Position numbers and translations under genes: made by a program
Shown: positions 36,778 to 45,582 of the stretch, piece by piece
Numbering within the stretch: position 1 is the first letter of the stretch
How the letters are laid out: each line of letters begins with the position of its first letter
The notes under the pieces: generated by a model
Told to the model about the DNA's origin: nothing
Databases searched by the model: none
The model's input: only the letters and a program-made list of their open reading frames with translations
Assembly (NCBI GenBank): GCA_016712105.1
Contig: JADJRU010000007.1
Span: 132,182 to 196,181 of the forward strand
From: Ahniella sp.
GTDB taxonomy: Bacteria; Pseudomonadota; Gammaproteobacteria; Xanthomonadales; Ahniellaceae
Length of the DNA: 64,000 nt
Direction: 5' to 3'

Positions 36778-38080
36778 ATGCGTCCAATTGCCCGTTTCAC
36801 CGTGTTTTTGCTTAGTCTGGCCCTGCTGGTCACGGCCGTCGCCGCTACTGCGGCGCCCAGCGTGTTGCTGCGCAAACCGAACGGTCAGCAAGTGGTGTTG
36901 CCCCTGACGGCAAACCCGATCGAAGTGGACGCACGGACCGGTGAGATCATCGCAACGCCCGCTGCCAAGTCCGGTGTCGTGGGCGATGGCTGGTGCCCCG
37001 ACCAGATGACCAGCGCGCCGGTCTTCAGTTGGCCGGCGTTGAGCCTGCGGCTGTCCAATGGCCAGCTGTACCGGATTCCGCTGGCTTCGGGCACAAGCCC
37101 CAGTTGGGGCGCATTGACTACAGTGTGGCAAGTGCACACAAAGGCCAGTCAGGGCGTGCCGGGCGATGGGTGGTGTCCGCCGATCGCCGCAGCACCGCAG
37201 TTCACAGTGCCGTTGATCGCGCAGCCCACCTCGGTGGTGGCCGGAAACGAGACCACGTTGCGCTGGACCAGCGTCGGCGCCAACACGTGCAGCACGAGCG
37301 GCAGTGTCTACCCACAGGGTGTTACTCAGGTCGATGGCTGGGGACCGGCCATGCCAACCGAGAACGGCGGCACTCGGCTTCGACCGCTGACGGCCGGGGC
37401 GTACCGGTTCCGGCTGACCTGCCAAAAACGGCAACGGCGCGATCTCGTCCGAAGTATCGGTAACCGTCTCGGCAACCGACCCCGTTGGCTCATGCACGGG
37501 CGCCCATGCCCCACCGGTCGGCCTCAGTCGACAATCAAACTTCGTGCTCGATGATCTCGACCTGTGGGCGGCATCCAATACCGATTGGTTGCGTTTTTCG
37601 CAGATAGACCTCACGCAATGGCAACCGCCACTTCCCGGCCATACAGATGCTTCGGGACAAGTTCGGAGTTTCCTTGGTCGCTTCGGTCGAACGGGTGGTG
37701 ACACGGGCACCGCCGAAATCAATCGCGGCCAATACGTATCGTTTCGAATCGACACCACTGGCCACGCCAACCGCGCCGGACAATTGAGTTGGGAACAACC
37801 AGGCTCAGCCGGGGCACCTTTGCTGGTCACACTCTCGCCGTGTCCGGGCGACTTCTTCCCGACAGACAGCCGCTGCAAGAGCAACGGCTCGGCCGCGAGT
37901 GGCCTGGGCTGGACGTCCGGCGTTCCGGCTTCAAACTACTGCCCGCTGACGGTGGGAACAGTCTGGTATCTCAACGTCGTGTTCGGCTCACCCAGCCATC
38001 CCGGCCAAACCACCTGCCCCTTCGCACAATGCCGGTGGCTGTTCACCCAATCCTGGCAAGCCGGTTGCGCCACGCCCTGA
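36778..38080 (+). CDS. Secreted protein of unknown function (one frameshift)
   Basis: 433 residues after removing one base in GCCAAAAAC near 37421-37429; the corrected length is an exact multiple of three. The ATG at 36778 gives a signal peptide (IARFTVFLLSLALLVTAVAATAA). Two GDGWCP-containing segments (VVGDGWCPDQM, VPGDGWCPPIA) form an internal repeat. A short Ig-like stretch (LIAQPTSVVAGNETTLRWTS) follows, then a C-terminal domain with several Cys and the ending LFTQSWQAGCATP. I do not recognise the family. Probably an exoprotein with disulfides. Confidence 0.62.
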
Positions 38081-38152
38081 TGATCACTCTTGCGAACTCC
38101 CCGGTGCTCCTGCTGAACTTCGAAGGTCAGTAACTTGGGAGCGGGGGGAACA

Positions 38153-38664
38153 ATGATCAGAGCTGGTTTCTTGTTGACGATGTTCGCTCTCTCGACGACA
38201 GTCTCGTCCGCAGCAGAGCAAGTGTTGTCCACGGAACACTGCATCGATCTCGTCAGCAGGCAGTTCGAAATCGATTCGCTGCCGATCGAGCTGCTCGCAG
38301 AACTCGAAGGCGGCTGGCCCGGTGCCATACGCCAGAATGACAACGGCACCGAAGATCTGGGTCCATGCAAGTGAACTCGATCCACCTGGCCGAGTTCAGC
38401 ACACTGGGCATCAGCCGCGAAGACCTGCGCGACAACCGCGGTTGTCGCAACGTTTTCGTCGCAGTGGTGCTGTACCTAAGGCATCTGAAAGCCAGCAACG
38501 GCAACCCGGCCAGGGCGATTGCCCGATACCACTCGAAGACGCCCGAACATGCAGCCAGGTATCTCGGTCGTGCGGCCGGCATCATCCAACAGCGATCCCA
38601 AGCTGAGGCGAGACCGGAATCCGGCAGGACTTTGGGCTCAAAAGAGCGGTTGAGGACGAAATGA
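38153..38664 (+). CDS. Lytic transglycosylase, conjugation-associated SLT type (one frameshift)
   Basis: 170 residues when one C is restored at about 38362 (GGTCCATG to GGTCCCATG); the corrected length divides by three. A signal peptide (GFLLTMFALSTTVSSA) precedes an SLT domain. The catalytic Glu is probably in LLAELEGG, followed by GTEDLGPMQVNSIH (the G-x-M-Q motif) and IARYHSKTPEHAARYLG. Small SLT enzymes of this sort open peptidoglycan for type IV secretion or pilus systems. It lies at the left end of the accessory region whose right part carries tra genes. Confidence 0.72.
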
Positions 38665-38897
38665 TCCTGAGGGTCAACAGGTCGACCACATCCAGCCAAC
38701 ACCGACGGCGAGCCGTGCCAATCGAGCAAAAGACTCCGGTCCAGGTCGAACCGCGTGCCTTTGCGCAACCAGTGGCAAGAACACCGACCTCACATTACGA
38801 TCGCCAGCAAAGCATCCCAGCCAAAGTCATCCGCGTTTATTTGACTGCCCATCCAGGACCCGACCGTTCAACTTGGAGCAAGATCAATGCCCTATAA
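38661..38897 (+). CDS. Possible small basic protein downstream of the transglycosylase
   Basis: A 78-residue frame whose ATG overlaps the transglycosylase stop by four bases (ATGA). It is basic and Gln/Pro/Arg-rich (VNRSTTSSQHRRRAVPIEQK), with no recognisable domain or signal. The overlap is its only support; it may be spurious. Between its end and 38951 nothing else is seen. Confidence 0.25.
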   Translation: MILRVNRSTTSSQHRRRAVPIEQKTPVQVEPRAFAQPVARTPTSHYDRQQSIPAKVIRVYLTAHPGPDRSTWSKINAL

Positions 38898-38951
38898 AAG
38901 TCACCAGTCGGGTTATGCGACTCCCGCGTCGCACATATCGAGTGGAAGGCC

Positions 38952-39359
38952 ATGAATTCTTACGGCCGGCTGTTAACAACGATCGTGCTGGCGTTTTCGG
39001 CGCAGCGGCGGCTCAAGACGTCGAGAAGTTAAAAGCCGCCTACCTCGCAGACCCCAAGGTCGCAAGACATGAGGTCGGCATCCATGCCGGCGTGGTGGTC
39101 CGAGCATGTGCCCTTTCAAGCTTTGCGTCCGCGGGGCCTCCCTGGCCCATGCAAGGTCAAGGCCGACAAGAAATGGAGTTCAAGTGTTCCGCCGCCGAAG
39201 ATCATCAGTGCGCAGTGTGACGCATCAGACGAAAGCACTATCGAACTGTTGTTTCGGAACACAACTCAGTTCAAGACTTCAGAACCAATCATGTTCCGCG
39301 TTACATTCGAGAAAGGAAAGGCAGTCGAAATCTTACAAGGGGGCTTTAGTGACAAGTAG
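38952..39359 (+). CDS. Secreted cassette-type protein of unknown function (two compensating frameshifts)
   Basis: About 135 residues. The ATG at 38952 opens a signal peptide (SYGRLLTTIVLAFSA). One missing base near 38998-39006 leads into AQDVEKLKAAYLADPKVARHEVG, and a second break before about 39170 leads into the C-terminal SAQCDASDESTIELLFRN and ILQGGFSDK. The two shifts cancel and the length divides by three. The stop at 39357-39359 lies just before an attC-like site, the usual layout of an integron gene cassette. No family recognised. Confidence 0.5.
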
Positions 39360-39360
39360 C

Positions 39361-39431
39361 CTTCCAACCAGGTCTTGCGACCGACGCATTCGCGCTGCGC
39401 GCCAATGCACGGCTGAACTCGCGCGTTAGGC
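39361..39431 (+). other. attC-like integron recombination site
   Basis: Between a gene stop (39359) and the next ATG (39435). The right end reads CGGCTGAAC...GCGTTAGGC, with a canonical GTTRRRY core (GTTAGGC, 39425-39431) and an L'-like GGCTGAAC box. The left half has GACCGACGC facing it and a weaker left core (TTCCAACC). The inner part CGACGCATTCGCGCTGCGCG can fold. The next cassette ATG is 4 bases behind the core. Confidence 0.6.
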
Positions 39432-39434
39432 CAG

Positions 39435-39782
39435 ATGATCTTCGCGCAAGCTACCGACAATCAATCCCTCCTGGTCTTCCCAAACGCTGACGCCGCTATC
39501 GCCTACTGCGAGGGCATTGACGTGGCAGAGGACGGATGGCGCTTTTGGGCGTCCTTCGGAGAGCCTCTTGAGGCAGTCTTCTCAACTCCGGCATCTAGGG
39601 GAAGGTTTCTGGTCAGTAGCGGCGTCTACACGCTGGTTCCTGGTTCCGACACCGAAGCCTTGCCATTGCAGCAGTCAATTGCCGGCATCCGCATACTCGA
39701 GCCAAACCCATTTTTCGATACCGTTGCTTCTGTCCAGAACTACCTTTCACAAAGCGGCTCCGTCAAGCATGGTGGCGCCTAA
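39435..39782 (+). CDS. Cassette gene, hypothetical protein (115 aa)
   Basis: Intact 115-residue frame directly between two attC-like sites. The sequence starts MIFAQATDNQSLLVFPNADA and continues IAYCEGIDVAEDGWRFWASF; it has no signal peptide and no membrane helix. Proteins with an 'FPNADAAIAYCEGID' style N-terminus are common small cytosolic cassette products, but I cannot assign a function. The stop overlaps the left core of the following attC (GCCTAAC), typical of compact cassettes. Confidence 0.68.
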   Translation: MIFAQATDNQSLLVFPNADAAIAYCEGIDVAEDGWRFWASFGEPLEAVFSTPASRGRFLVSSGVYTLVPGSDTEALPLQQSIAGIRILEPNPFFDTVASVQNYLSQSGSVKHGGA

Positions 39783-39832
39783 CTGTTCATTCAAGCCGCC
39801 GCCTTCGGCGCGGCTCAACTAAGGCGTTAGGA
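39777..39832 (+). other. attC integron recombination site
   Basis: A 56-bp site with left core GCCTAAC (39777-39783; RYYYAAC) and right core GTTAGGA (39826-39832). Between them lie TTCATTCAAGCCGCCGCC, a TTCG loop and GGCGCGGCTCAACTAAGGC: imperfect inverted L''/L' boxes as in classical attC sites. It is followed after 5 bases by the ATG of the DUF2199 cassette. The clearest of the sites in this array. Confidence 0.85.
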
Positions 39833-39837
39833 TTACC

Positions 39838-40340
39838 ATGCCGTTTCTTTGTACATCTTGCGGCAAAAAGCATGACTCACTTCCTGAGCCTGCCTATCAA
39901 CGTCCTGATGACGTATGGGCACTGTCTGCCGACGAAAGGGCACTGCGGGTTACGGGTGGAAATGATCTCTGTTCGTTGGCTGGCGAAGGGCCGAGAACCG
40001 GTCAGGTACTTCATTCGCGGCACCGTTCGATTGGCGGTTCCCGAAATCGAAGATCACTGGTCCGTTGGGGTCTGGGCTGAAGTTGCCGAGTCAAGCCCAT
40101 CGTTACCGTGAACTCTACGATTCAGACGCATCGGGTGAGCCTCGCTTTATCGGGGCCATCGCCAACGCAGCAAAGGGCTTTGAGGACGCACTCGGGTCGC
40201 AGGTATCAGTTCAGCTTGGCAATGAAACGCAACGGCCGACCTTCTGGCTTGCACGTGGTTGCAAATCGTCTCTCGGGCAGCTGCAGCAATCAGGCATCAC
40301 GCTTGAACTTATTCATTCTGTCCTTGGTGGGTTCGAGTAG
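39838..40340 (+). CDS. DUF2199 family protein, cassette gene (two frameshifts)
   Basis: 166 residues when two one-base insertions are removed; the corrected length divides by three. The N-terminus CTSCGKKHDSLPEPAYQRPD with its CxxCGKxH zinc-like motif is typical of DUF2199. In the second frame YFIRGTVRLAVPEIEDHWSV followed by GVWAEV is the family core, and the third frame carries RYRELYDSDASGEPRFIGAI to the end HSVLGGFE. Function unknown. It directly follows a clear attC site. Such proteins occur elsewhere as integron cassettes. Confidence 0.68.
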
Positions 40341-40475
40341 CAACCTGACTATGCGATCAATCGGACCGCGGGGAAATGCCTCGATGTTTCCTGATACGTT
40401 GTCGGCCAGTGGCCGCTTAACCCGGCTTTGGTCGAATACCATGCTCACCGCACCCGACGAGTTTAGGGATCAAGA

Positions 40476-40816
40476 ATGCGAAAGCTCGTCTGGCTTGTAG
40501 CCCTTGCCATTCCGCCTTGGATTGCCTCGGACCTTGAAGCTCCAAAGTGGGTGTTGCTTATTTCAGTGGCAACCTTTTTTCTGCTTGCGATGAACATGGG
40601 CAATCATGAGGAGGACCTGCTCGGCGACGCATCGCCGATTTCCGCAGGTTCAGTCTCCTCGTCGTTGCCATTGGCGGCGTCACCTTTGGTTTCTGGTCTA
40701 TTCCATGTGGCGAGTCTTCTTCCCTAGTGCATGAGCGCCGCAACAATGCGAACGTTGTTTGGCGGCCATTCTTGCCTATGCGATGTAGCGGCTCTCAAGC
40801 GGCCTCAACCCATTAA
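40476..40816 (+). CDS. Small membrane protein, probable cassette gene (one frameshift)
   Basis: 113 residues if one base is added near 40620-40635; the total then divides by three and ends at TAA 40814-40816. The N-terminus holds two hydrophobic segments (LVWLVALAIPPWI and WVLLISVATFFLLAMNM), and after the break another (FSLLVVAIGGVTFGFW) before a Cys-containing tail. No family recognised. The 135 bases upstream (40341-40475) hold no gene and only a doubtful degenerate attC. Confidence 0.4.
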
Positions 40817-40866
40817 CGAAGTCGCATCGGTTCCGCATCTGGCGCGTCACTTTCTAAAGGTTTGCG

Positions 40867-41067
40867 TTGGCGGAGACGTACGACCAAATACAGGCAGGCT
40901 CAACTGCATGCCCAATTTATTGGGTGGTTGCAGAACGGGGCGTATATCTGGAATGGTATGACCCGATGACAAACGAATTCGGTCTCGGGCAGTCGGCACG
41001 CGACGGTGACGGCTTTGTTTCCATCGGCGTACGCGGTGACCTTGTGGGAGTCTTCTGTGCAATGTGA
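40867..41067 (+). CDS. Small cassette protein (66 aa)
   Basis: A TTG at 40867 with AAAGG seven bases upstream opens a 66-residue frame beginning AETYDQIQAGSTACPIYWVV and ending GDLVGVFCAM. Its TGA is directly followed by an attC-like left core (GCGCCTAAC), which supports it as a real cassette gene. No signal peptide and no recognised domain; probably a small beta-rich cytosolic protein. Confidence 0.5.
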   Translation: MAETYDQIQAGSTACPIYWVVAERGVYLEWYDPMTNEFGLGQSARDGDGFVSIGVRGDLVGVFCAM

Positions 41068-41130
41068 GCGCCTAACCATTCATTCCACCGGACGCTGCGC
41101 GACAGGCCGCGCAGCGCCGATCAATCTTGA
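41068..41130 (+). other. attC-like site with intact left and decayed right core
   Basis: Immediately after a stop codon: left core GCCTAAC (RYYYAAC), then CATTCATTCCACCGGACGC, a hairpin GCTGCGCGACAGGCCGCGCAGC, and GCCGATCAATCTTGAC. The right core that should read GTTRGGC reads ATCCGGC. The next ATG (41155) follows about 25 bases on. Layout and left half fit an attC; the right end looks mutated or misread. Confidence 0.55.
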
Positions 41131-41154
41131 CATCCGGCATCATGAGAAGACTCT

Positions 41155-41796
41155 ATGGAGATCCTGTTCTCGTTCGCATTCTTTCTCGGATCAGCTCAAG
41201 CTGCCGACTTGAACGACGCTGTTCAACAGGCTGTCGAAAGAGACTTTGATTCTGAACCGTTCTCCGTTTGGTCCATGGCGATGGGCGATCTGAACAGGGA
41301 CGGGCTGTCTGATGCTGCGCTCATTCTCGTTGGAAGGCAGACCGATTTCGGACGTCCCGAACGATTCGTCGTGTACCTTGGCACCGCTCAGGGGCGTTTT
41401 GACCAACTTTCGCGATCAGCACAGTTCTGTGAGGTTCGCGACTTCTATGAGCTCGAAATTCGCGAGGGCTCCGTGTTCGTGAACATGGGCCATACGGTAG
41501 GCGAACCAATCAGGAGTACCACCCTGCAGTTTCGTCTTGAACAGGGGGTGAGTGATTTGCGACTCATTGGCGAAGAGTATTTGGAGGAATACAGTTTGAT
41601 TGACAGTGTATTCCGGGGAAGCATCAACTATCTCACCGGCAAAGCCGTCTACAGCCGCGCGAATGACCTCGGTCGAAAGGAGGTTACTCGGAGACTTCGT
41701 CTTCCGGCCATCCATCTTCGCGGTTTTGACTGCTCCCATTGGCGCAGCCTGGGTTCCGAGGTCGTGATCGATGAGTCTCTCATGGTGAAGGAATAG
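41155..41796 (+). CDS. Secreted protein with FG-GAP/VCBS-like segment (213 aa)
   Basis: Intact frame from the ATG at 41155. A short signal peptide (ILFSFAFFLGSAQA) precedes VWSMAMGDLNRDGLSDAALI, a Ca-binding D-x-N-x-D-G loop typical of FG-GAP/VCBS repeats. The remainder (FVVYLGTAQGRFDQL) continues a propeller-blade pattern before diverging. It lies between two attC-like sites in the cassette series. Probably a periplasmic or secreted protein; function unknown. Confidence 0.65.
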   Translation: MEILFSFAFFLGSAQAADLNDAVQQAVERDFDSEPFSVWSMAMGDLNRDGLSDAALILVGRQTDFGRPERFVVYLGTAQGRFDQLSRSAQFCEVRDFYELEIREGSVFVNMGHTVGEPIRSTTLQFRLEQGVSDLRLIGEEYLEEYSLIDSVFRGSINYLTGKAVYSRANDLGRKEVTRRLRLPAIHLRGFDCSHWRSLGSEVVIDESLMVKE

Positions 41797-41811
41797 GCGC
41801 TTCGTGTTGGC

Positions 41812-41860
41812 GTCTGCCGATGCATTCAAGCGGATCGCAGCCGCTCAACGCTGTGCTGGG
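41812..41860 (+). other. Degenerate attC-like site
   Basis: Sixteen bases after the preceding stop: GCGTCTGCCGATGCATTCAA, then GCGGATCGCAGCCGCTCAACGC. The L''/L' boxes ATTCAAGCGGA and GCCGCTCAACGC fit an attC and can pair with mismatches, but both outer cores (GTCTGCC and TGTGCTG) deviate from consensus. Accepted as a decayed site because of its position right behind a cassette gene. Confidence 0.4.
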
Positions 41861-41904
41861 GACTTTGCAGCATGCCTGCCGAATTTGGTGCGTGCTCGTA
41901 AGGA

Positions 41905-42222
41905 CAACTCGGGTCGTATGCACGATATTGCGAGTCGACTCTGGACGAATCCACAGCTTGGACCAAACAATGTGCCATCTGCCACGCGCTTGGACTCGCT
42001 CGCGGAAGTAGGCAAGATCGAGATGACTTTCTCGACAACCCGGTCAAGAATCATGAAGCTGACTTTGCTGGTGTTTTCTCTGCCTTTGCACTGCGTGCTC
42101 CGCTCAAACGCATCGGCTGGTTGTCTCTGACCACGGTTTTCATTTCAACAGCCAACGTTCTGATTCAGCAGGCGGCCTTTCGTCAGTATTTCGACCGCGT
42201 GTCACTGACAAAGTTTGCCTGA
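41905..42222 (+). pseudogene. Fragment of a membrane protein
   Basis: An open frame without a credible start reads CAICHALGLARGSRQDRDDF, then HEADFAGVFSAFALRAPLKR and a hydrophobic stretch WLSLTTVFISTANVLIQQAA, to a stop at 42220-42222 (VSLTKFA). It looks like the 3' part of a small membrane-protein gene whose 5' end is lost or shifted. No family recognised. Confidence 0.25.
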
Positions 42223-42262
42223 CCGACTAGTGTTGATCAATTCAGGCGATCGAGGACACTTC

Positions 42263-42682
42263 ATGCACCTGCGAAATCTGTTGGCGCTGTGCTTACTGCT
42301 GATCTGTGCCGGTAATGTGTCTGCCGCATGCTCGGATACGCTGCGCGGAAACTCTTCGAAATTTGCCATCACCATCACTGATGGCGGCTGCGAATTCGAG
42401 GCGGCCATGATTTTTGCCGCGCCTTACAAAGAGGTGGAAGGCGGACTTGAAAGCCTTGAGCCGCTTCCGGCTGTTCCCTTCGAGGCAGAATGCGAGTTTG
42501 AACAAGGTGTGGAAATTCGCTGCAAGTCGGGTGGCACCACCCCGCTTGCGGGCACGCGATACAAAGCGACTGAGGACACCAACCCGATTTGTGGCGGTGA
42601 CCGAGGACTCAGATACACGTGTGTTGATGGCTGTAAAGGCGGAGCACCGCCATATCTGTATTGGGAACCCTACGAATGTTAG
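42263..42682 (+). CDS. Small secreted Cys-rich protein (139 aa)
   Basis: The ATG at 42263 begins a clear signal peptide (HLRNLLALCLLLICAGNVSAA). The mature part has about eight Cys (ACSDTL, GGCEFE, ECEFEQ, IRCKSG, PICGGD, YTCVDGCK, YEC), consistent with several disulfides in the periplasm or outside. Intact frame ending WEPYEC. No family recognised. Same orientation as the surrounding cassette-like genes. Confidence 0.62.
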   Translation: MHLRNLLALCLLLICAGNVSAACSDTLRGNSSKFAITITDGGCEFEAAMIFAAPYKEVEGGLESLEPLPAVPFEAECEFEQGVEIRCKSGGTTPLAGTRYKATEDTNPICGGDRGLRYTCVDGCKGGAPPYLYWEPYEC

Positions 42683-42771
42683 GCCTTTGAACAGACGGTC
42701 ATCGAAGTTCGTCGTATCATCCGCCGACAACGTGGCGGTGGCCTGACACATTGTTGAGGACCAAGGGTGAA

Positions 42772-43047
42772 ATGGTGACACAGCGACAGTTTTGGTGGAC
42801 TCTTGCCTTTGTCATCACCTCGAGCGGCTGTGCTGTCACTGAAAACCGCTCTGTAGAGGTACGCCCGGAGCATCTTCGCTGCCAAGTCGATTCAGATTGC
42901 ACGGAAGTATCACTCGCCTGCTCGTCTTGCGGCAGCGTTGTCGCTACTGAATTCGCCGCAGCACTGTTGACGGAAGTCCAGCGTCTCTGCCGCAACTATC
43001 GTGGCCCCGTGGTCGACTGCCATCCCTCCACGGGCGGGGGTGTCTAA
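42772..43047 (+). CDS. Small lipoprotein (91 aa)
   Basis: From the ATG at 42772 a lipoprotein signal WWTLAFVITSSGC is present (lipid-anchored Cys near residue 19). The mature segment holds further Cys pairs (LRCQVDSDCTEV, ACSSCGSVV, RLCRNY, VVDCHPS), similar in spirit to small Cys-rich 'CxSDxDC' lipoproteins. Intact frame; function unknown. About 100 bases without a gene follow. Confidence 0.55.
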   Translation: MVTQRQFWWTLAFVITSSGCAVTENRSVEVRPEHLRCQVDSDCTEVSLACSSCGSVVATEFAAALLTEVQRLCRNYRGPVVDCHPSTGGGV

Positions 43048-43149
43048 TCCGGTCAATGCACATACGCTCCACTTCCCTGGCAGGTTCTGGACTGATGGTG
43101 CAAAACATATCGTCATCTGCGGTCCAACGACCCAACTTCAAGGCGCCTT

Positions 43150-43878
43150 CCCTTTGTAGACCTGACCGGCTTGAGCAAGACAGGGCACCCATTCGGGCGG
43201 GGGCAACTGGCTGTCGGCATTTGCCTTGTTTGCGTATGCCGCAGGGTTTTCGTTTGCCTACATCAGCCTGCCCGCGGCGACCGGCGCTTTGCTGCTCTTT
43301 GGCGCAGTCCAGGCGACGATGATCGGCTATGGCATGTGGACGGGGGAAAGACTACTCAATTGCAGCTTGCCGGACTGGCACTCGCGCTCGGTGGATTGGT
43401 GGGCCTGTTGATGCCGGGTCTTTCAGCACCGCCACTGTATGGATCGGCGCTGATGTTGATCGCAGGAATTTCTTGGGGCATTTACTCGTTGCGTGGGAGA
43501 GTTGCAGGCGATCCGGCCCAAGTGACCGCAGGAATTTCATGCGCGCTGTGCTGATCGCAGCAGTAATGAGCATGTTGATGTGGAACAGTGCGTCTTGGGA
43601 TACCGCGGGATTCTGGTACGCCGTCTTGTCGGGCGCCCTGGCGTCGGGATTGGGTTATGCGCTGTGGTATGCGGTATTGCCAGAGTTGAAGGCCACGAAA
43701 GCGGCAACCGTCCAACTGAGCGTTCCGGGTCATAGCGGCGGTCGGCGGCACCGTCTTTCTGGGCGAGCCCATCACCTTGCGCTTGGCATTCGCCTCGGTC
43801 GCGATTCTGGGTGGCATCGCGCTTGTAGTGCTGGCGAAACGGCAAAGATCGGTTGCCGGTGATTCCGTTCATCGTTGA
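43150..43878 (+). pseudogene. EamA/DMT-family transporter, 5'-truncated and frameshifted
   Basis: Spread over three frames are LSAFALFAYAAGFSFAYISL and AATGALLLFGAVQATMI, then LALALGGLVGLLMPGLSAPP and ALMLIAGISWGIYSLRGRVA, then VLSGALASGLGYALWYAVLP and FLGEPITLRLAFASVAILGG with the end AKRQRSVAGDSVHR. These are helices 3 to 10 of a drug/metabolite transporter of the EamA type. The first helices are missing at about 43150. Frame breaks lie near 43340, 43530 and 43730. A complete family member has about 290 residues; about 240 remain. Confidence 0.65.
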
Positions 43879-43984
43879 TGCGGAACCCTTTGCGGCACAA
43901 TCTGCTGAGACACCGTCATTCCTCCAGGAGCACGTGTACATAGCAAATAGTTGGGCGGTATGGGCAGTCAACATTTGGACTTCC

Positions 43985-44394
43985 ATGAAAAGACTTGTGT
44001 ATTGCTGATCATCCTTGCCTTACTCGGCGCCTGCTCGCGCAGAGACTGCGACTTCTGTGGTCGCTGGAGATCGCACGCCGATCGTACTCTTCAGGAAATG
44101 GAGAAGAGTCCTTCGCTGTCGCCTGAACAGCAAGCGTTCTTCCGAAACAATTTCTTTGGTCGCCTTACCGTCGAAATCCGGGAGTCGGATTCGCGAACGT
44201 ATTTCGATGATGAGAATCCAGAGCATGTCGCCTGGGAACCGTTCGAGATCATGTCAAGGAGTGGCAACACTTACGTCGTGCGCTACATGGTTGACGACAA
44301 GTCACTCATTCGAACGGTGGTCCGCGACGGCAGCTGCTATCGAGTCGAACAAACGGAGCTTGGGTTCGGCGAATGGTTCTGCAAGATCCAATAG
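43985..44394 (+). CDS. Small lipoprotein (probable one-base deletion after the start codon)
   Basis: The frame ILALLGACSRRDCDFCGRWR has a lipobox LLGAC and is open to 44394. An ATG at 43985 followed by AAAA would enter it as MKKTCVLLII if one A is restored; otherwise an in-frame ATG at 43960 gives a longer N-terminus. The mature part has CDFCG, a polar helix (ADRTLQEMEKSPSLSPEQQA) and a C-terminal beta-rich portion ending GEWFCKIQ. No family recognised. Confidence 0.5.
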
Positions 44395-44550
44395 GTTTAT
44401 CGGCATGCCACCCATTGATGTGCTCAAGCCTTCCGTCGAGAACGTTACCCGCACAGATAGAACGATACTGGTCGTGGGCCTGTTTCAACCCTCGGCGTCG
44501 ACTGGATGCTCTCGGATATGCTGCCGCCCAAGCTCAACTGGCGAATCCGA

Positions 44551-45165
44551 ATGAATCGAACTCTTGCTGGCCTATTGGTGATGATCTCGCCCTTGCTGCT
44601 CTCGGCTTGTGATGCTTTGACCTACGTCGGCGTTTCGGTGGAAGGGCAGGCGATCTGCACGCTGACGATTGTCAAGGCCGGCAATGTCACAATGGCAGAC
44701 GAACCGCTGGTAGAAGGCTTCAAGTTCAGTGTTGTAATGAACAAGAGCCTGAGGGGACAAACTGGTCAAGCTTCATGTCCAAGTGTGACAATGGCGTTGA
44801 CTCATCTCGATCGTTCAAGCTTGGTGAGATTGCCGGGAGAAGGGTGGTTTTTGAGCGAAGCGGATCGTCCGGATTGTGGATTTGGCGTCGGAGAAATAGG
44901 GATGTTTCTTCCAGACTCTGCGTGCGAAGCCGATTTAGAGGTACGCATTCGAGTCGTTCACTTCGATGTGGCGGACGGTTGGCAAGGTTTACACCTTGGG
45001 CGCCACCCAAACAACGAGCCACTCGACGCCACCGCCAGTTGCCTCTTCCCGATAGTTGACCGCTGCAGTCCGGTGTCCAAATCAAGGAACGCTGATGCAA
45101 ACCGCACTTACCGCCGCCGCAATGCTTTCGGTCGTCACGGGCTTGGTCCATTCCGTGCTGGGTGA
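44551..45165 (+). CDS. Lipoprotein of unknown function
   Basis: The ATG at 44551 gives a lipoprotein signal (NRTLAGLLVMISPLLLSAC, Cys near residue 20). The mature domain (VGVSVEGQAICTLTIVKAGN, DCGFGVGEIGMFLPDSAC) has several Cys and a beta-rich look. The last ~35 residues (SKSRNADANRTYRRRN) overlap the next gene and are probably out of frame, so the true C-terminus may lie near 45050. No family recognised. Confidence 0.45.
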   Translation: MNRTLAGLLVMISPLLLSACDALTYVGVSVEGQAICTLTIVKAGNVTMADEPLVEGFKFSVVMNKSLRGQTGQASCPSVTMALTHLDRSSLVRLPGEGWFLSEADRPDCGFGVGEIGMFLPDSACEADLEVRIRVVHFDVADGWQGLHLGRHPNNEPLDATASCLFPIVDRCSPVSKSRNADANRTYRRRNAFGRHGLGPFRAG

Positions 45166-45544
45166 GCGCCTCATATTCCGGCACCTTCGTCGCGGCACTT
45201 TGGTTCCGCAGCTCAGTGCACCGCCTCTGCGTGCCGAAACATCCGGATCATCTGGGCCTCATGGCATTTGGCTTCAGTCTTCGGCTGGGCGCTGGCGGCT
45301 GTCTTGTTCGGCTTGGCCCAATCACCGAAAGCACCCATCCGCGGATTGGCGGTCCAGGGCAATCGTTGCTGCAAACGCGGGTGGATCGCTCCTTGTGCTG
45401 GTGGGGACGCGCGGCCGGCATCCGGGCTGGATTGCACGGTGCGCCATCGCCATCCTGGCCTGGGTTGGCACGCACGGTGTCTGGCAAATGCTCCAGCGCT
45501 TCGATGCGGGGCAGCACATTTCAATACATGTTCATGGACATTGA
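45095..45544 (+). CDS. Small membrane protein of unknown function (two compensating frameshifts)
   Basis: 149 residues. Start MQTALTAAAMLSVVTGLVHS then VLGERLIFRHLRRGTLVP; a middle part in another frame reads WHLASVFGWALAAVLFGLAQ; the end returns to the first frame as AGGSLLVLVGTRGRHPGWIA and ILAWVG. The VHSxLGE...RH..ILW.WH pattern with four helices is seen in many uncharacterised proteobacterial inner-membrane proteins. Breaks lie near 45225-45260 and 45320-45350. Confidence 0.58.
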   Translation: MQTALTAAAMLSVVTGLVHSVLGERLIFRHLRRGTLVPQLSAPPLRAETSGSSGPHGIWLQSSAGRWRLSCSAWPNHRKHPSADWRSRAIVAANAGGSLLVLVGTRGRHPGWIARCAIAILAWVGTHGVWQMLQRFDAGQHISIHVHGH

Positions 45545-45582
45545 CGCATGGGTCGAACTGCAGTCCAGGGCCGAAATGCAAC

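Noticed and set aside
40341..40470. Possible further attC site after the DUF2199 cassette (…GCCGCTTAACCCGGCTTTGG…)
   Set aside because: Resembles an attC right end only loosely. No proper GTTRRRY core and no convincing left core were found.
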